Source: Luteitalea sp. TBR-22
Lineage (GTDB): Bacteria > Acidobacteriota > Vicinamibacteria > Vicinamibacterales > Vicinamibacteraceae
Reading direction: 5' to 3'
DNA length: 64,000 nucleotides
Assembly: GCF_016865485.1 (NCBI RefSeq)
Contig: NZ_AP024452.1
Location: forward strand, 3,618,501-3,682,500
In this document: positions 1 through 8,891 of the stretch, piece after piece
How positions within the stretch are numbered: the first letter of the stretch is position 1
Layout of the letters: each line of letters starts with the position of its first letter
Translations under genes and position numbers: made by a program
Notes under the pieces: generated by a model
Database searches by the model: none
What the model saw: the letters and a program-made list of their open reading frames with translations, nothing else
Told to the model about the DNA's origin: nothing

Positions 1-573
1 CGCATCGATCGCGGCAAGCTGCGCCTCGGCGGCCCGGAAGGACGCCGTCGCCTGGTCGAGTTCCTGCGTCGTCGCCGACTTGCGCCCGTGCAGGGCGACG
101 ACGCGGTCGTAGGACGCCCTGGCCAGCGCCAGGCCCGCCTCTGCGGCGCGACGGTCGGCGCTACCGGCGGTCACGGCCTGCTCGGCCGCCAGCGCCGACG
201 ACTGGGCGCCGCGTGCGGTGGCGCCCAGGTCGCGGTCGTCGAGCACGACGAGCACCTGACCGGCGCGGACACGATCGCCGGGCTGGACGCGCACCTCTCG
301 CACCGGCGCCATCAGCCGGCTGGTGACGACGGCCGTCGTGCGAGCCTGCACCAGCCCGCCTGCCTCGACGAGCGCCGCGTGCGGCGCCCTGGCGACCGTG
401 ACCGTCGATACCGCCACCGGCGCCTTCTTCTCTGCCGTCCCCGGCCTGTCGTGACTCCCGCCGCACGCCCCTGCAACAAGCGCGGCTCCCGCAACGAGGG
501 CGATGCCGGCCCCAGCGCGGGCGGGTCGATTCCCGACTCCCGACTGCCGATTCCCGTAAGTGATGCTGTACAT
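1..573 (-). CDS. RND efflux periplasmic adaptor (membrane fusion protein), C-terminus cut by window edge
   Basis: Reading down from an ATG at 573, 191 codons stay open to the window edge. The translation has a hydrophobic stretch ending in a lipobox-like VAGAC (about residue 38), a biotinyl-lipoyl-like half with VQPGDRVRAGQVLVVLDD, and then an Ala/Gln-rich coiled-coil hairpin ending SFRAAEAQLAAIDA. This is the usual order in HlyD/AcrA adaptors, which link an inner-membrane pump to a TolC channel in the periplasm. It starts 5 nt after the TolC stop, so the two are probably co-transcribed and the pump gene should lie beyond base 1. Residues about 7-16 (GNRQSGVGNR) are encoded by a tandem heptamer repeat; no ATG, GTG or TTG follows in frame before the hydrophobic segment, so the repeat seems to be translated. 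Confidence 0.85.
   Translation of the reverse strand, partial: MYSITYGNRQSGVGNRPARAGAGIALVAGAALVAGACGGSHDRPGTAEKKAPVAVSTVTVARAPHAALVEAGGLVQARTTAVVTSRLMAPVREVRVQPGDRVRAGQVLVVLDDRDLGATARGAQSSALAAEQAVTAGSADRRAAEAGLALARASYDRVVALHGRKSATTQELDQATASFRAAEAQLAAIDA
528..555 (-). repeat. Heptamer array, 4 units of GGGARTC type, inside the adaptor gene
   Basis: On the minus strand four consecutive 7-nt units read GGGAATC, GGCAGTC, GGGAGTC, GGGAATC. They sit inside the first codons of the adaptor gene. The unit is the same as in the intergenic arrays at 25245-25293, 37280-37307 and 37328-37355. Confidence 0.85.
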
Positions 574-578
574 GATTG

Positions 579-1922
579 CTATCGTCCGAGCGCGCGGTCG
601 AGGCCGGCCGACTCCACCGACACGTCGACGCGAGCGCGCAACTGTTGTTCATGGGCCTGCACCACCGCCTCGGCGGCCCGCAGGAGGGCGGTGACGTCGG
701 CCAGCCCCTGCTCGTAGCGGTCGCGCACGATGCGCTGTCGCTCGGCGGCCTGCGCGACGACGGTCGCCGCCAGGGCTTCTCGCGCCCGGGCCGACGTCAG
801 GCGCGACGCGGCGGCTCGGACCTCGAGGCGCACCCCGGTCTCGGCCCGCTCGCGCTCCAGGGCCCGCCGCCGCGAGGCTTCCGTGACCTCCGCGATGCGC
901 GCCTTGTCGGCCATGCCGCGAAACAGGTTGATCCGCACGCCGGCGCCGACGCCCCAGCTGCCGGAGCGGTCGGCCCACGCACCGCCGTTGCCTTCCCAGC
1001 CGCCCTGCGCGAAGACCTGCGGCATGTAGCTGGCGCGCGCCTCGGCGACCTGCGCGCCGGCCAGGTCCACCATCAGCCGCGCCTGCTGCAGTTCGGGCCG
1101 CTGCCGGAGCGCCTCGGCCTCGAGGGCTGCCGTGTCCGCGACGGGCGCGGCCGACGAGGGCGCGAGGGGGGCGAGCACGAAGGCGGCGTCGAGCGGCTCT
1201 CCCATCACGCGGTTCAGGTCGGCGCGCGCGAGATCGGCCGCCAGGGTGGCGCGCAGTCGGCCCTCTTCGACCGCCGCCCGGTGGACCTCGACGGCGAGCA
1301 CGTCGGCCTCGGTAACCAGGCCGGCGTCGCGGCGATCGCGTGCCAGCTTCAGGTCGCCGTCGGCCGCCTCGAGCGCCGCCCGGGCCGCCTGCAGCGAGGC
1401 CTCGGCCTGCAGCACCTGTCCAAAGGCCTGGGTCGCCGCGACCGCGAGCGCCTGCGTGGCCGTGAGGCGTCCCGAGGCCGCCAGCCGCACGCCGAGTTCG
1501 GCGGCGCGGACCCGGGCGCGCGTCGCCCCGCCATCCCACACCGACTGCTCGGCGCCCACGGCCAGCCGGAAGTTGTCGACGGCATCGGGATGGTTGAGGG
1601 CCTCGAGCGCGAAGTCGGCGGCCGTGAACTGCCGCTGCGCGAGCAGCGAGCCGAAGACGAATACGGGTTGATTGCCGCGCTGCCAGGCTTCGGTCGCATC
1701 CACCCGCGGCAGGTAGCCGGCGCGCGCCTGGGTGACGCGGTGGACGGCTTCCTGCTCGGCGAGCGCCGCAATCCTGGCGTCGGGGTTGCCGGCCTGCGCC
1801 CGCGCGATGGCGTCCCGCAGCGTCAGGGGCGCCTGCGCCCGCAGGGGCGCTGCCGGCATCGCGACGACGAGCAGGACCGCGCCGATGACGGAAATCGAAG
1901 ACGTACGTATCATCAGGGGCAT
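579..1922 (-). CDS. TolC-family outer membrane efflux channel
   Basis: A 447-residue protein with a signal peptide (MIRTSSISVIGAVLLVVAMP, cleavage after APLRAQ) and two repeated halves of long Ala/Glu/Arg-rich helices typical of outer membrane efflux proteins, for example LTLRDAIARAQAGNPD near the N-terminus and LRQRPELQQARLMVDLAGAQ in the second half. TolC-type trimers form the outer-membrane channel and periplasmic tunnel of tripartite pumps. The ATG at 1922 has GGAAG 8 nt upstream; ATG at 1913 is an alternative that still keeps the signal peptide. The next gene, 5 nt downstream, is the matching adaptor. Its start codon overlaps on the other strand that of the ECF sigma factor. Confidence 0.93.
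   Translation of the reverse strand: MPLMIRTSSISVIGAVLLVVAMPAAPLRAQAPLTLRDAIARAQAGNPDARIAALAEQEAVHRVTQARAGYLPRVDATEAWQRGNQPVFVFGSLLAQRQFTAADFALEALNHPDAVDNFRLAVGAEQSVWDGGATRARVRAAELGVRLAASGRLTATQALAVAATQAFGQVLQAEASLQAARAALEAADGDLKLARDRRDAGLVTEADVLAVEVHRAAVEEGRLRATLAADLARADLNRVMGEPLDAAFVLAPLAPSSAAPVADTAALEAEALRQRPELQQARLMVDLAGAQVAEARASYMPQVFAQGGWEGNGGAWADRSGSWGVGAGVRINLFRGMADKARIAEVTEASRRRALERERAETGVRLEVRAAASRLTSARAREALAATVVAQAAERQRIVRDRYEQGLADVTALLRAAEAVVQAHEQQLRARVDVSVESAGLDRALGR
1908..1921 (+). promoter_or_regulatory. -10 box (TATCAT) for leaderless sigma-factor mRNA, inside tolC start
   Basis: TATCAT at 1908-1913 ends 7 nt before the sigma-factor ATG at 1921, the spacing expected if transcription starts at the start codon. 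It lies within the first codons of the divergent TolC gene. Inferred from sequence only. Confidence 0.4.
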
Positions 1923-2523
1923 GGATGCCGCTTCCGCGACAAACGTGACACCGGCCGACGACTACGCCGCGTTGGTCCGGGATGCCGCGGAGGGCGACCC
2001 CGAGGCCATGGAGCGCCTGCTCCTGCGCGCGCAGGCCTCCGCCTACCGGTTCAGCGTGATGGTCTGCGGCCGGACCGACGAGACCGAGGACGTGATGCAG
2101 GAGGCGCTGGTCAGCACCTACAAGCACGCCCGCGCCATCCGCGACCCGAACGCCTTCAAGGCCTGGCTGTACCGCACCGTCAGGAACGCCTGCCTGCTCA
2201 ATCGCCGCCGCCGGGTCGCCGAGCCCGCCCACCTGCTGTCGCTCGACGACGCGGGGCCCCACGACGACGCGCGTGTGCTCGAACCGGCGGACACGGGTGA
2301 GAACCCCGAGGACGCGCTCGAGGCCGCCGACCGCCGGGCCCAGTTGCGCAAGGCCCTCCTGACCCTTCCCGGCCCGCAGCGGGAGGTGATCGTGCTGCGC
2401 GACCTCGAGGGCCTTTCCACCCGCGAGGTCGCCGAGGTCGTGCAGATCTCCGAGGACAACGTCAAGCAACGCCTGCACCGGGCGCGCGTCGCCCTGCGCG
2501 CCGCCCTGGAGCCCACGCCATGA
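1921..2523 (+). CDS. ECF-type RNA polymerase sigma factor
   Basis: A 200-residue protein with sigma region 2 (FSVMVCGRTDETEDVMQEAL then KAWLYRTVRNACLLNRRRR, about residues 40-95) and region 4 (LPGPQREVIVLRDLEGLSTR then SEDNVKQRLHRARVALRAAL, about 145-195), with no region 3, as in extracytoplasmic-function sigma factors. It redirects RNA polymerase to a small regulon. The ATG at 1921 is chosen because upstream in-frame codons lie within the TolC signal-peptide region of the opposite strand. It ends in an ATGA overlap with a small zinc-finger protein, the likely anti-sigma. The divergent efflux pair is a plausible target, but no binding motif is proven. Confidence 0.93.
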   Translation: MDAASATNVTPADDYAALVRDAAEGDPEAMERLLLRAQASAYRFSVMVCGRTDETEDVMQEALVSTYKHARAIRDPNAFKAWLYRTVRNACLLNRRRRVAEPAHLLSLDDAGPHDDARVLEPADTGENPEDALEAADRRAQLRKALLTLPGPQREVIVLRDLEGLSTREVAEVVQISEDNVKQRLHRARVALRAALEPTP

Positions 2524-2783
2524 GCACCGACCCGGGCGCGGTGTCGCCCCGCTGCCAGCAGCAACTGCTCGAGCTGTCGGCCTATCTCGAGGGCGACCTG
2601 GGACCGGAGCAGATGGCCGCGCTCGACGCCCACCTCGCCACCTGCGAGTGCTGCGGTCGCATGGCTGCCAGCCTGCGCCGCGCCATCGCGCTCTGTCGGA
2701 GCGAGGAGGTGCGCGACCTGCCACCGGCCATCCAGGCCGACGCGCTCGCGAGGGTGCGGGCGTTGCTGCAGGGCGAGGGCTGA
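2520..2783 (+). CDS. Soluble zinc-finger anti-sigma factor (ZAS type)
   Basis: An 87-residue protein with the HxxxCxxC zinc motif of the ZAS/zf-HC2 family (HLATCECC, about residues 38-45), preceded by the helix CQQQLLELSAYLEGDLGPEQ. Proteins of this family bind and silence the sigma factor encoded next to them, sometimes releasing it on oxidation of the cysteines. It has no membrane segment, so it should be a cytosolic sensor. The start overlaps the sigma stop by ATGA, implying translational coupling. Confidence 0.88.
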   Translation: MSTDPGAVSPRCQQQLLELSAYLEGDLGPEQMAALDAHLATCECCGRMAASLRRAIALCRSEEVRDLPPAIQADALARVRALLQGEG

Positions 2784-2870
2784 ACTGCCCGGCCAGCGCC
2801 CCCGAATCAGCGCTCCCCGATCCGCGGCTGCTACAATCAGAGGTTTGCGGCAGGTGCCGCGAGGCTTCCC

Positions 2871-4469
<1,599 letters not shown>

Positions 4470-4560
4470 GTGGGCTCGTCGGTGTCACAGATTCTTCACG
4501 GGTCTTCTCCAGTCGAGCTGCCCTAAGCTGACTCGACCTGCCTTGTCCGAAGGAGACCTG

Positions 4561-4857
4561 ATGTCCGACGTGAAGAATCCGGGCCGCCGTGTCGCGCTGC
4601 GACGACTGCTGATCGGTGCCTCGACGGCTGCTGCCCTGCTGGGCATGGCCGGCGGCGCCGCCGCGCAGGGCACACGCCCTCGCAATCCGAGCGGGGGCGG
4701 CACCCGCCCCAGCGGACCGCCTCCTGGCGGCGGCATGCCGCCCAGCGGCATGGGCCCGCATGGGGGCGGTGGCCAACGGCCGAGTGGCCCTCCCCCCGGC
4801 GGAGGCGCGCCGCCGAGCGGCAGCCGTCCCGGCGGCGGACGCGGTCCGCGCGGCTGA
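4561..4857 (+). CDS. Small Gly/Pro-rich secreted protein, unknown function
   Basis: A 98-residue protein. The start at 4561 has a clear Shine-Dalgarno AGGAG 5-6 nt upstream; an in-frame ATG at 4543 lacks one. The N-terminus has twin arginines and a hydrophobic segment (RRVALRRLLIGASTAAALLG) ending in a signal-peptidase-like AAAQG. The remainder is low complexity, with repeats such as PSGPPPGGG and PPSG and almost no charged residues apart from Arg. I do not recognise a family. It is probably exported and disordered. It sits alone between the ABC-F gene and the histidine kinase. Confidence 0.6.
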   Translation: MSDVKNPGRRVALRRLLIGASTAAALLGMAGGAAAQGTRPRNPSGGGTRPSGPPPGGGMPPSGMGPHGGGGQRPSGPPPGGGAPPSGSRPGGGRGPRG

Positions 4858-4873
4858 GCCGCACTTGCACTAC

Positions 4874-4899
4874 CATCGGGTGGGCTCCCCCACCCGATG
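4874..4899 (+). promoter_or_regulatory. Perfect 10-bp hairpin enclosing the histidine-kinase start codon
   Basis: CATCGGGTGG (4874-4883) pairs with CCACCCGATG (4890-4899) around a 6-nt loop, and the last three bases are the presumed ATG. TACCAT at 4871-4876 could be a -10; transcripts starting there (about 4883) would lack the 5' arm, while read-through transcripts from the upstream gene would carry the whole hairpin and hide the start codon. Confidence 0.5.
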
Positions 4900-7386
4900 C
4901 CCCGCCTCACACCGTCGCCCGCCGTCGCGACACGCCTGCTCCGAGGCAGCGCCCTCACTGTCGTCGTGGGCGTGGTGTATCTGGTCACGGCACACTTCAG
5001 CACCTTCTGGGCCTCGGACGGGCGGACTGGCACCCCCATCTTCCCGGGCGTCGGCGCGGCGCTGGCCGCCCTGATCCTGTTCGGCCGTGGCTACTGGCCC
5101 GCGATCTTCATGGCTCGCCTGCTCGCGTTCTGGCTCGCGGGCACGGCGCGCACGCCGTGGCTGATGCCGGCCATCGCGCTGGCCAACACGGCCGCGGTCT
5201 ACGCCGGCGCGTACGCCATCGAACGCTGGGGCCGCCTCGACCCGGCCTTGACCCGCCTGCGGGACGTACTGTGGCTGGCCGTGGGCGGCCTGATCGCCGC
5301 CTCGGTCGGCGCCACCATCGGCGTGAGCGCGATGGAGGCGGTCGGCGAGGTCGCGTCGGGCGCCTACGCCGCCACCTGGCTGCGTTGGTGGATGGGCAGC
5401 ATCGGTGGGGTGCTGGTGGTCACGTCGCTGGCGCTGGCCTGGGGTGCGGGGCAGCCGTGGCCACGACGCGGGCGTGACTGGGGCTGGTTGCTGGCGTGCG
5501 TGGCCGCGACGTCGGCGGTCAGCGCCTGGGTCTTCTTCGGTACCCCGACCGCGCTGGCCCGCACGTGGTTGGTATTCCCGGTGCTGCTGTGGAGCAGCCT
5601 GGCCTTCGGCGTGCGGGGCGCCACCCTGGCGCTGCTGCCCGCCACCCTCATCGGCGTGGCCGGCACCACCATGGGCGTCGGTGTCCTCGGCAGCAGCTTC
5701 GAGCCCGACGTCCGCTACGTGCTGCTGCAGCAGTTCGTGACGGCCGCCTCGTTCACCTGTCTGGTGCTCGCCGTGGTCGCCGACGAGCGGCGTGGGAAGG
5801 ACGCGTTGCGCGACCGCGAGCACCGGCTGCACCTCGCGTTGGCGGCCGCGCGCTCGTTCGGCTTCGAGGTCGACCTGGAGACCGGCGCGGTGACACGCAC
5901 GCCGGAATGCGCCGAGATCCTGGGCCTGCCGGCCGGCCTGTCCGACCGGGGTACCGTGCAGTCCTACCTCGCGCACGTCCACGAGGACGACCGGGCGCGC
6001 GTCGCCCGGACGACCGGCCCGATGTCCATCCGCCAGCCGACCGTGCGCCTCACCTACCGGTTCGTCAGGCCGGACGGGCGCGTGGTGCATCTCGACGAGA
6101 CCTGCACGGGCGTGTTCGACGCGACCGGGCAGCTGACGCGCCTGGTCGGCGTGACCATGGACGTCACCGACAGGTGGCGCGTGGAGCAGGAGCGCGAGGA
6201 GTTGCTGACGCGGGAACGCGCCGCGCGACAGGAGGCCGAGCAGGCAACCCTGCTGCGCGACGAGTTCCTCGGGACCGTCTCCCATGAACTGCGGACGCCG
6301 CTCAACGCCATCCTGGGATGGGCGCAGATCCTCCAGTCAGGACCGCGGTCCTCCGAGGCGCTGCAGTCGGGGCTGGCGACGATCGCGCGCAACGCGCGGT
6401 TGCAGACGCAGTTGATCGACGATCTGCTCGACCTGAGCCGGATGAGCGCCGGCAAGCTGCGGCTGGATCCCCAGACGGTGGACCTCGCCTCGGTCGTGCA
6501 CGACGCCGTGCTCGCGGTGACGCCGGCCGCCGCGGCCCGCAGTCTGCGCCTGCAGTGCGTGGCCGCCGAGGGCGCTCGCGTGCACGGCGACCCCGACCGG
6601 CTCCAGCAGGTCTGCTGGAACCTGCTCGTCAACGCGGTCAAGTTCACCGAGCCCGGCGGGGCCGTCCGGGTCGAAGTCGTGTCGCAAGGCGCTCAGCATT
6701 GCATCCGCGTGAGCGACACGGGGGCCGGCATCGCCCCCCATTTCCTGCCGCATGTCTTCGATCGCTTCCGGCAGGCCGACGGCTCGACGACGCGTCGGCA
6801 CAGCGGCCTGGGCATCGGCCTCGCCCTGGTCCGGCAGATCGTCGAGATGCACGGCGGCACGGTGCGGGCCGACAGCCGCGGCGAGGGACTCGGCGCCACC
6901 TTCACCGTGTGCATGCCCGCCCTGCGCGCGCCGGCGAGCGCGGGCACCGGCACCGCGCCCGAGGCGCCGTCCGGTCTCGCGGCCCCGCTCAGGACGGCGC
7001 AGGCGCCGCTCCGCGTGCTGGTCGTCGACGACGATGAGGACGCGCGCGAGATTGCCGCGCAGTTCCTCCGCAGCCACGGCGCCGACGTGGCCACGGCCGA
7101 ATCAGCCGACGAAGGACTCGCCGTGCTCTGCGACTACCGCCCGGACGTGCTGGTGGCCGACGTCGGGATGCCCGGCGTGGACGGGTATGCGTTCATCCGC
7201 GCCGTGCGTGCCCTTCCGAGCGGCCAGGCGCGCACGCCCGCGGTGGCCATGACCGCACTGGTGCGCGACGACGATCGCCGGCGGGCGCTCGAGGCGGGCT
7301 TCCAGGCCCACCTGCCCAAACCCATCACGCGTGAAGGCCTGATCGCCGTCGTCACTCGCCTATCGCCAGCGCGACATCCAGCGTGA
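4897..7386 (+). CDS. Membrane hybrid sensor histidine kinase (MASE1-PAS-HisKA-HATPase-REC)
   Basis: An 829-residue protein. Residues about 15-300 form a multi-pass MASE1-type membrane sensor domain; about 305-430 form a PAS domain with the PAC-like ending LTRLVGVTMDVTDR; HisKA follows with the phospho-acceptor His463 in TVSHELRTPLNAILGW; the HATPase domain has the N box CWNLLVNAVKF (about 573) and G boxes DTGAGIAP and GLGIGLALV; the C-terminal receiver has Asp755 in VLVADVGMPGVDGY. It should autophosphorylate and pass phosphate to its own receiver. No output-domain regulator lies next to it, so the final target is unknown. The gene end overlaps a convergent small gene by 35 bp. Its start codon lies inside a hairpin. 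Confidence 0.92.
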   Translation: MPRLTPSPAVATRLLRGSALTVVVGVVYLVTAHFSTFWASDGRTGTPIFPGVGAALAALILFGRGYWPAIFMARLLAFWLAGTARTPWLMPAIALANTAAVYAGAYAIERWGRLDPALTRLRDVLWLAVGGLIAASVGATIGVSAMEAVGEVASGAYAATWLRWWMGSIGGVLVVTSLALAWGAGQPWPRRGRDWGWLLACVAATSAVSAWVFFGTPTALARTWLVFPVLLWSSLAFGVRGATLALLPATLIGVAGTTMGVGVLGSSFEPDVRYVLLQQFVTAASFTCLVLAVVADERRGKDALRDREHRLHLALAAARSFGFEVDLETGAVTRTPECAEILGLPAGLSDRGTVQSYLAHVHEDDRARVARTTGPMSIRQPTVRLTYRFVRPDGRVVHLDETCTGVFDATGQLTRLVGVTMDVTDRWRVEQEREELLTRERAARQEAEQATLLRDEFLGTVSHELRTPLNAILGWAQILQSGPRSSEALQSGLATIARNARLQTQLIDDLLDLSRMSAGKLRLDPQTVDLASVVHDAVLAVTPAAAARSLRLQCVAAEGARVHGDPDRLQQVCWNLLVNAVKFTEPGGAVRVEVVSQGAQHCIRVSDTGAGIAPHFLPHVFDRFRQADGSTTRRHSGLGIGLALVRQIVEMHGGTVRADSRGEGLGATFTVCMPALRAPASAGTGTAPEAPSGLAAPLRTAQAPLRVLVVDDDEDAREIAAQFLRSHGADVATAESADEGLAVLCDYRPDVLVADVGMPGVDGYAFIRAVRALPSGQARTPAVAMTALVRDDDRRRALEAGFQAHLPKPITREGLIAVVTRLSPARHPA

Positions 7387-7636
7387 TCACGCCGGGCGCG
7401 GCTTCCACCCGCACCGATCGGACGTGACGCAACAGCGCGGTGGCGTCGATGGCGGTCGGCGTCGCCGCAGCGCGCTGTGGAGCGGCGGTCGTTGCGTCAG
7501 CGAGCGCTTCCGCAATCAGCTCGTTGACGAGGGCCACCTGCAAGGGCACCGACGCGGTGACCCGCGTCCCGGCGATCGCTGGAAGTCCGGCGGCCACCTG
7601 CTGCTGCAGCCAGGCGAGAAGGCGTCGTTCGCTCAT
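7352..7636 (-). CDS. Small conserved-looking protein, shortened paralogue of its upstream neighbour
   Basis: A 94-residue protein starting MSERRLLAWLQQQVAAGLPA. I do not recognise a family. Its two halves resemble the two ends of the gene just upstream: AGTRVTASVPLQVALVNELI matches AGAHVRVRLPLRQGLIDGLL, and LLRHVRSVRV...VITLDVALAI matches LWRHVRSLTF...LEVDLEARV. The middle of the neighbour is missing. The start overlaps the neighbour's stop (ATGA), so translation is coupled. The 3' end overlaps the histidine-kinase 3' end by 35 bp in convergent orientation. Confidence 0.65.
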   Translation of the reverse strand: MSERRLLAWLQQQVAAGLPAIAGTRVTASVPLQVALVNELIAEALADATTAAPQRAAATPTAIDATALLRHVRSVRVEAAPGVITLDVALAIGE

Positions 7637-8106
7637 CGGGGTGCCTCGGGGTCGACTCGCGCCTCGAGGTCCACTTCGAGGCCGTCGGTTGTGGGGATGA
7701 ACGTCAGGGATCGGACGTGGCGCCACAGCGGCGCCAGCGCGTGAAGCGGGCCTTGGTCGAGCGCCACCCGCACAAGGCGCCCGTCGAGGCGCACGAAGGG
7801 CGGCAGGGCCACTGTGCGGAGGCCCCAGGCGACCAGTTGAGAGGCGAGCTCGACGGTCAGTTCGGGACGCGGCCGGAGCGTCGCCGACGGGCGGATGCGG
7901 GCGTTGGCGTGCAGCCCGCCATACCGCACCTGCACCTGCAGTTGCGGCCCGAGCGCGACGGCCAGCCCTGCCGGCACGCCGGGCAGGTGCGCCAGCAGTC
8001 CGTCGATCAGGCCCTGCCTCAGCGGCAGTCGGACGCGCACGTGCGCGCCCGCCATGCGCGCGCCCCCTGTCTCCAGTTCCGCCCTGAGGCGGTCCAGCAA
8101 TGCCAT
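7633..8106 (-). CDS. Hypothetical protein, first of two tandem related genes
   Basis: A 157-residue protein starting MALLDRLRAELETGGARMAG. It is predicted soluble, alternating beta-like segments such as LGPQLQVQVRYGGLHANARI and VALPPFVRLDGRLVRVALDQ, without signal peptide, cysteines or a known catalytic motif. Both its ends align with the smaller downstream gene, so the pair probably arose by duplication with loss of the centre. A TAGGGT box (8113-8118) ends 6 nt before the ATG, so the mRNA is probably leaderless. The beta pattern loosely recalls lipid-binding periplasmic folds, but without an export signal I would not assign a function. Confidence 0.65.
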   Translation of the reverse strand: MALLDRLRAELETGGARMAGAHVRVRLPLRQGLIDGLLAHLPGVPAGLAVALGPQLQVQVRYGGLHANARIRPSATLRPRPELTVELASQLVAWGLRTVALPPFVRLDGRLVRVALDQGPLHALAPLWRHVRSLTFIPTTDGLEVDLEARVDPEAPR

Positions 8107-8112
8107 GCCTGA

Positions 8113-8118
8113 ACCCTA
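8113..8118 (-). promoter_or_regulatory. -10 box TAGGGT, leaderless start for the tandem hypothetical pair
   Basis: Read on the minus strand, TAGGGT is separated by 6 nt from the ATG at 8106. Same geometry as several other genes in the window. Confidence 0.35.
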
Positions 8119-8138
8119 GCAGGGTTCGGGCCACCCGC

Positions 8139-8609
8139 TCATTTCCGCTTGCGGCCCAGCTTCACGACGATCTCGTACTCGGCCGCCGTGACCGGTTGCA
8201 CCGAGAGGCGACTGCCCTTGCGGGTGACCATCATGTGCTCGAGACCCGGGGTGGCCTTCAGCGTCTCCAGCGCGATGGTCGTCTCGAAGGTGGCCACGTA
8301 GCCGATGTCGACCATGTACCAGGTCGGAGCGGCCGGGTCGCTCTTCGGATCGAAGTACACGTGCCCCTTGGTCCACGCCGACGGGTCCGGATAGGCGGCC
8401 CGCACGACCTCGGCCAACCCCGTCACCCCTGACGGCGACGCGTTGGACGCATAGAAGAGGACCTTGTCGCCGACCTGCATCTCGTCGCGCATGAGATTGC
8501 GGGCCTGGAAGTTCCTCACCCCCTCCCAACTGGTCCGGCCGTCTCTTTCAAGATCGTCGATCGTGTAGGCCGAAGGCTCCACCTTCATCAGCCAATACCG
8601 TAATGCCAT
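8139..8609 (-). CDS. EVE domain-containing protein
   Basis: A 156-residue protein that is essentially one EVE domain: WLMKVEPSAYTIDDLERDG, then TSWEGVRNFQARNLMRDEMQ, GDKVLFYASN and TWYMVDIGYVATFE. EVE domains belong to the PUA-like/YTH fold group that reads modified bases in DNA or RNA; the human homologue is thymocyte nuclear protein 1. The length is right for the family. GAGGT 5 nt before the ATG is a reasonable ribosome site. It is transcribed alone. The target modification is not known, and no restriction or methylase gene lies nearby. Confidence 0.93.
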   Translation of the reverse strand: MALRYWLMKVEPSAYTIDDLERDGRTSWEGVRNFQARNLMRDEMQVGDKVLFYASNASPSGVTGLAEVVRAAYPDPSAWTKGHVYFDPKSDPAAPTWYMVDIGYVATFETTIALETLKATPGLEHMMVTRKGSRLSVQPVTAAEYEIVVKLGRKRK

Positions 8610-8717
8610 TTGACCTCTACCTAGTTGATTTTGGTTAGCTCAAGCCCGACCAAAAACATTGTCGCGCGTGCGAAGTCAGCCATTCGACGACATTCGTAAT
8701 TCCATGGGCAAATTGAC

Positions 8718-8745
8718 TTGTTGAGCTGGGGATCCAAAGTGTAAT
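8718..8745 (+). promoter_or_regulatory. Candidate promoter for the secreted metalloprotease
   Basis: TTGTTG (8718-8723), 16-nt spacer, TGTAAT (8740-8745), within a 280-bp intergenic stretch that is visibly richer in A/T than its surroundings. The -35 match is weak. Nothing else is recognised in 8610-8891. Confidence 0.3.
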
Positions 8746-8891
8746 TCTGGCGTCAGATTTAGGACGCGACGTTGGGGGAGCAGCGACGCATTATCCACGC
8801 AAGTTGTTGATTCCATTGCGAAATGCACTTGGATCGCCACGTGCACCACGGGGAGACAGCGTGTCGCCCCTTTGTGCACACGCCCATCACC

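Noticed and set aside
649-2724. 691-codon and neighbouring long open frames over tolC and the sigma factor on the minus strand
   Set aside because: Pro/Arg/Gly-rich products typical of GC-rich shadow frames; they overlap two well-supported genes.
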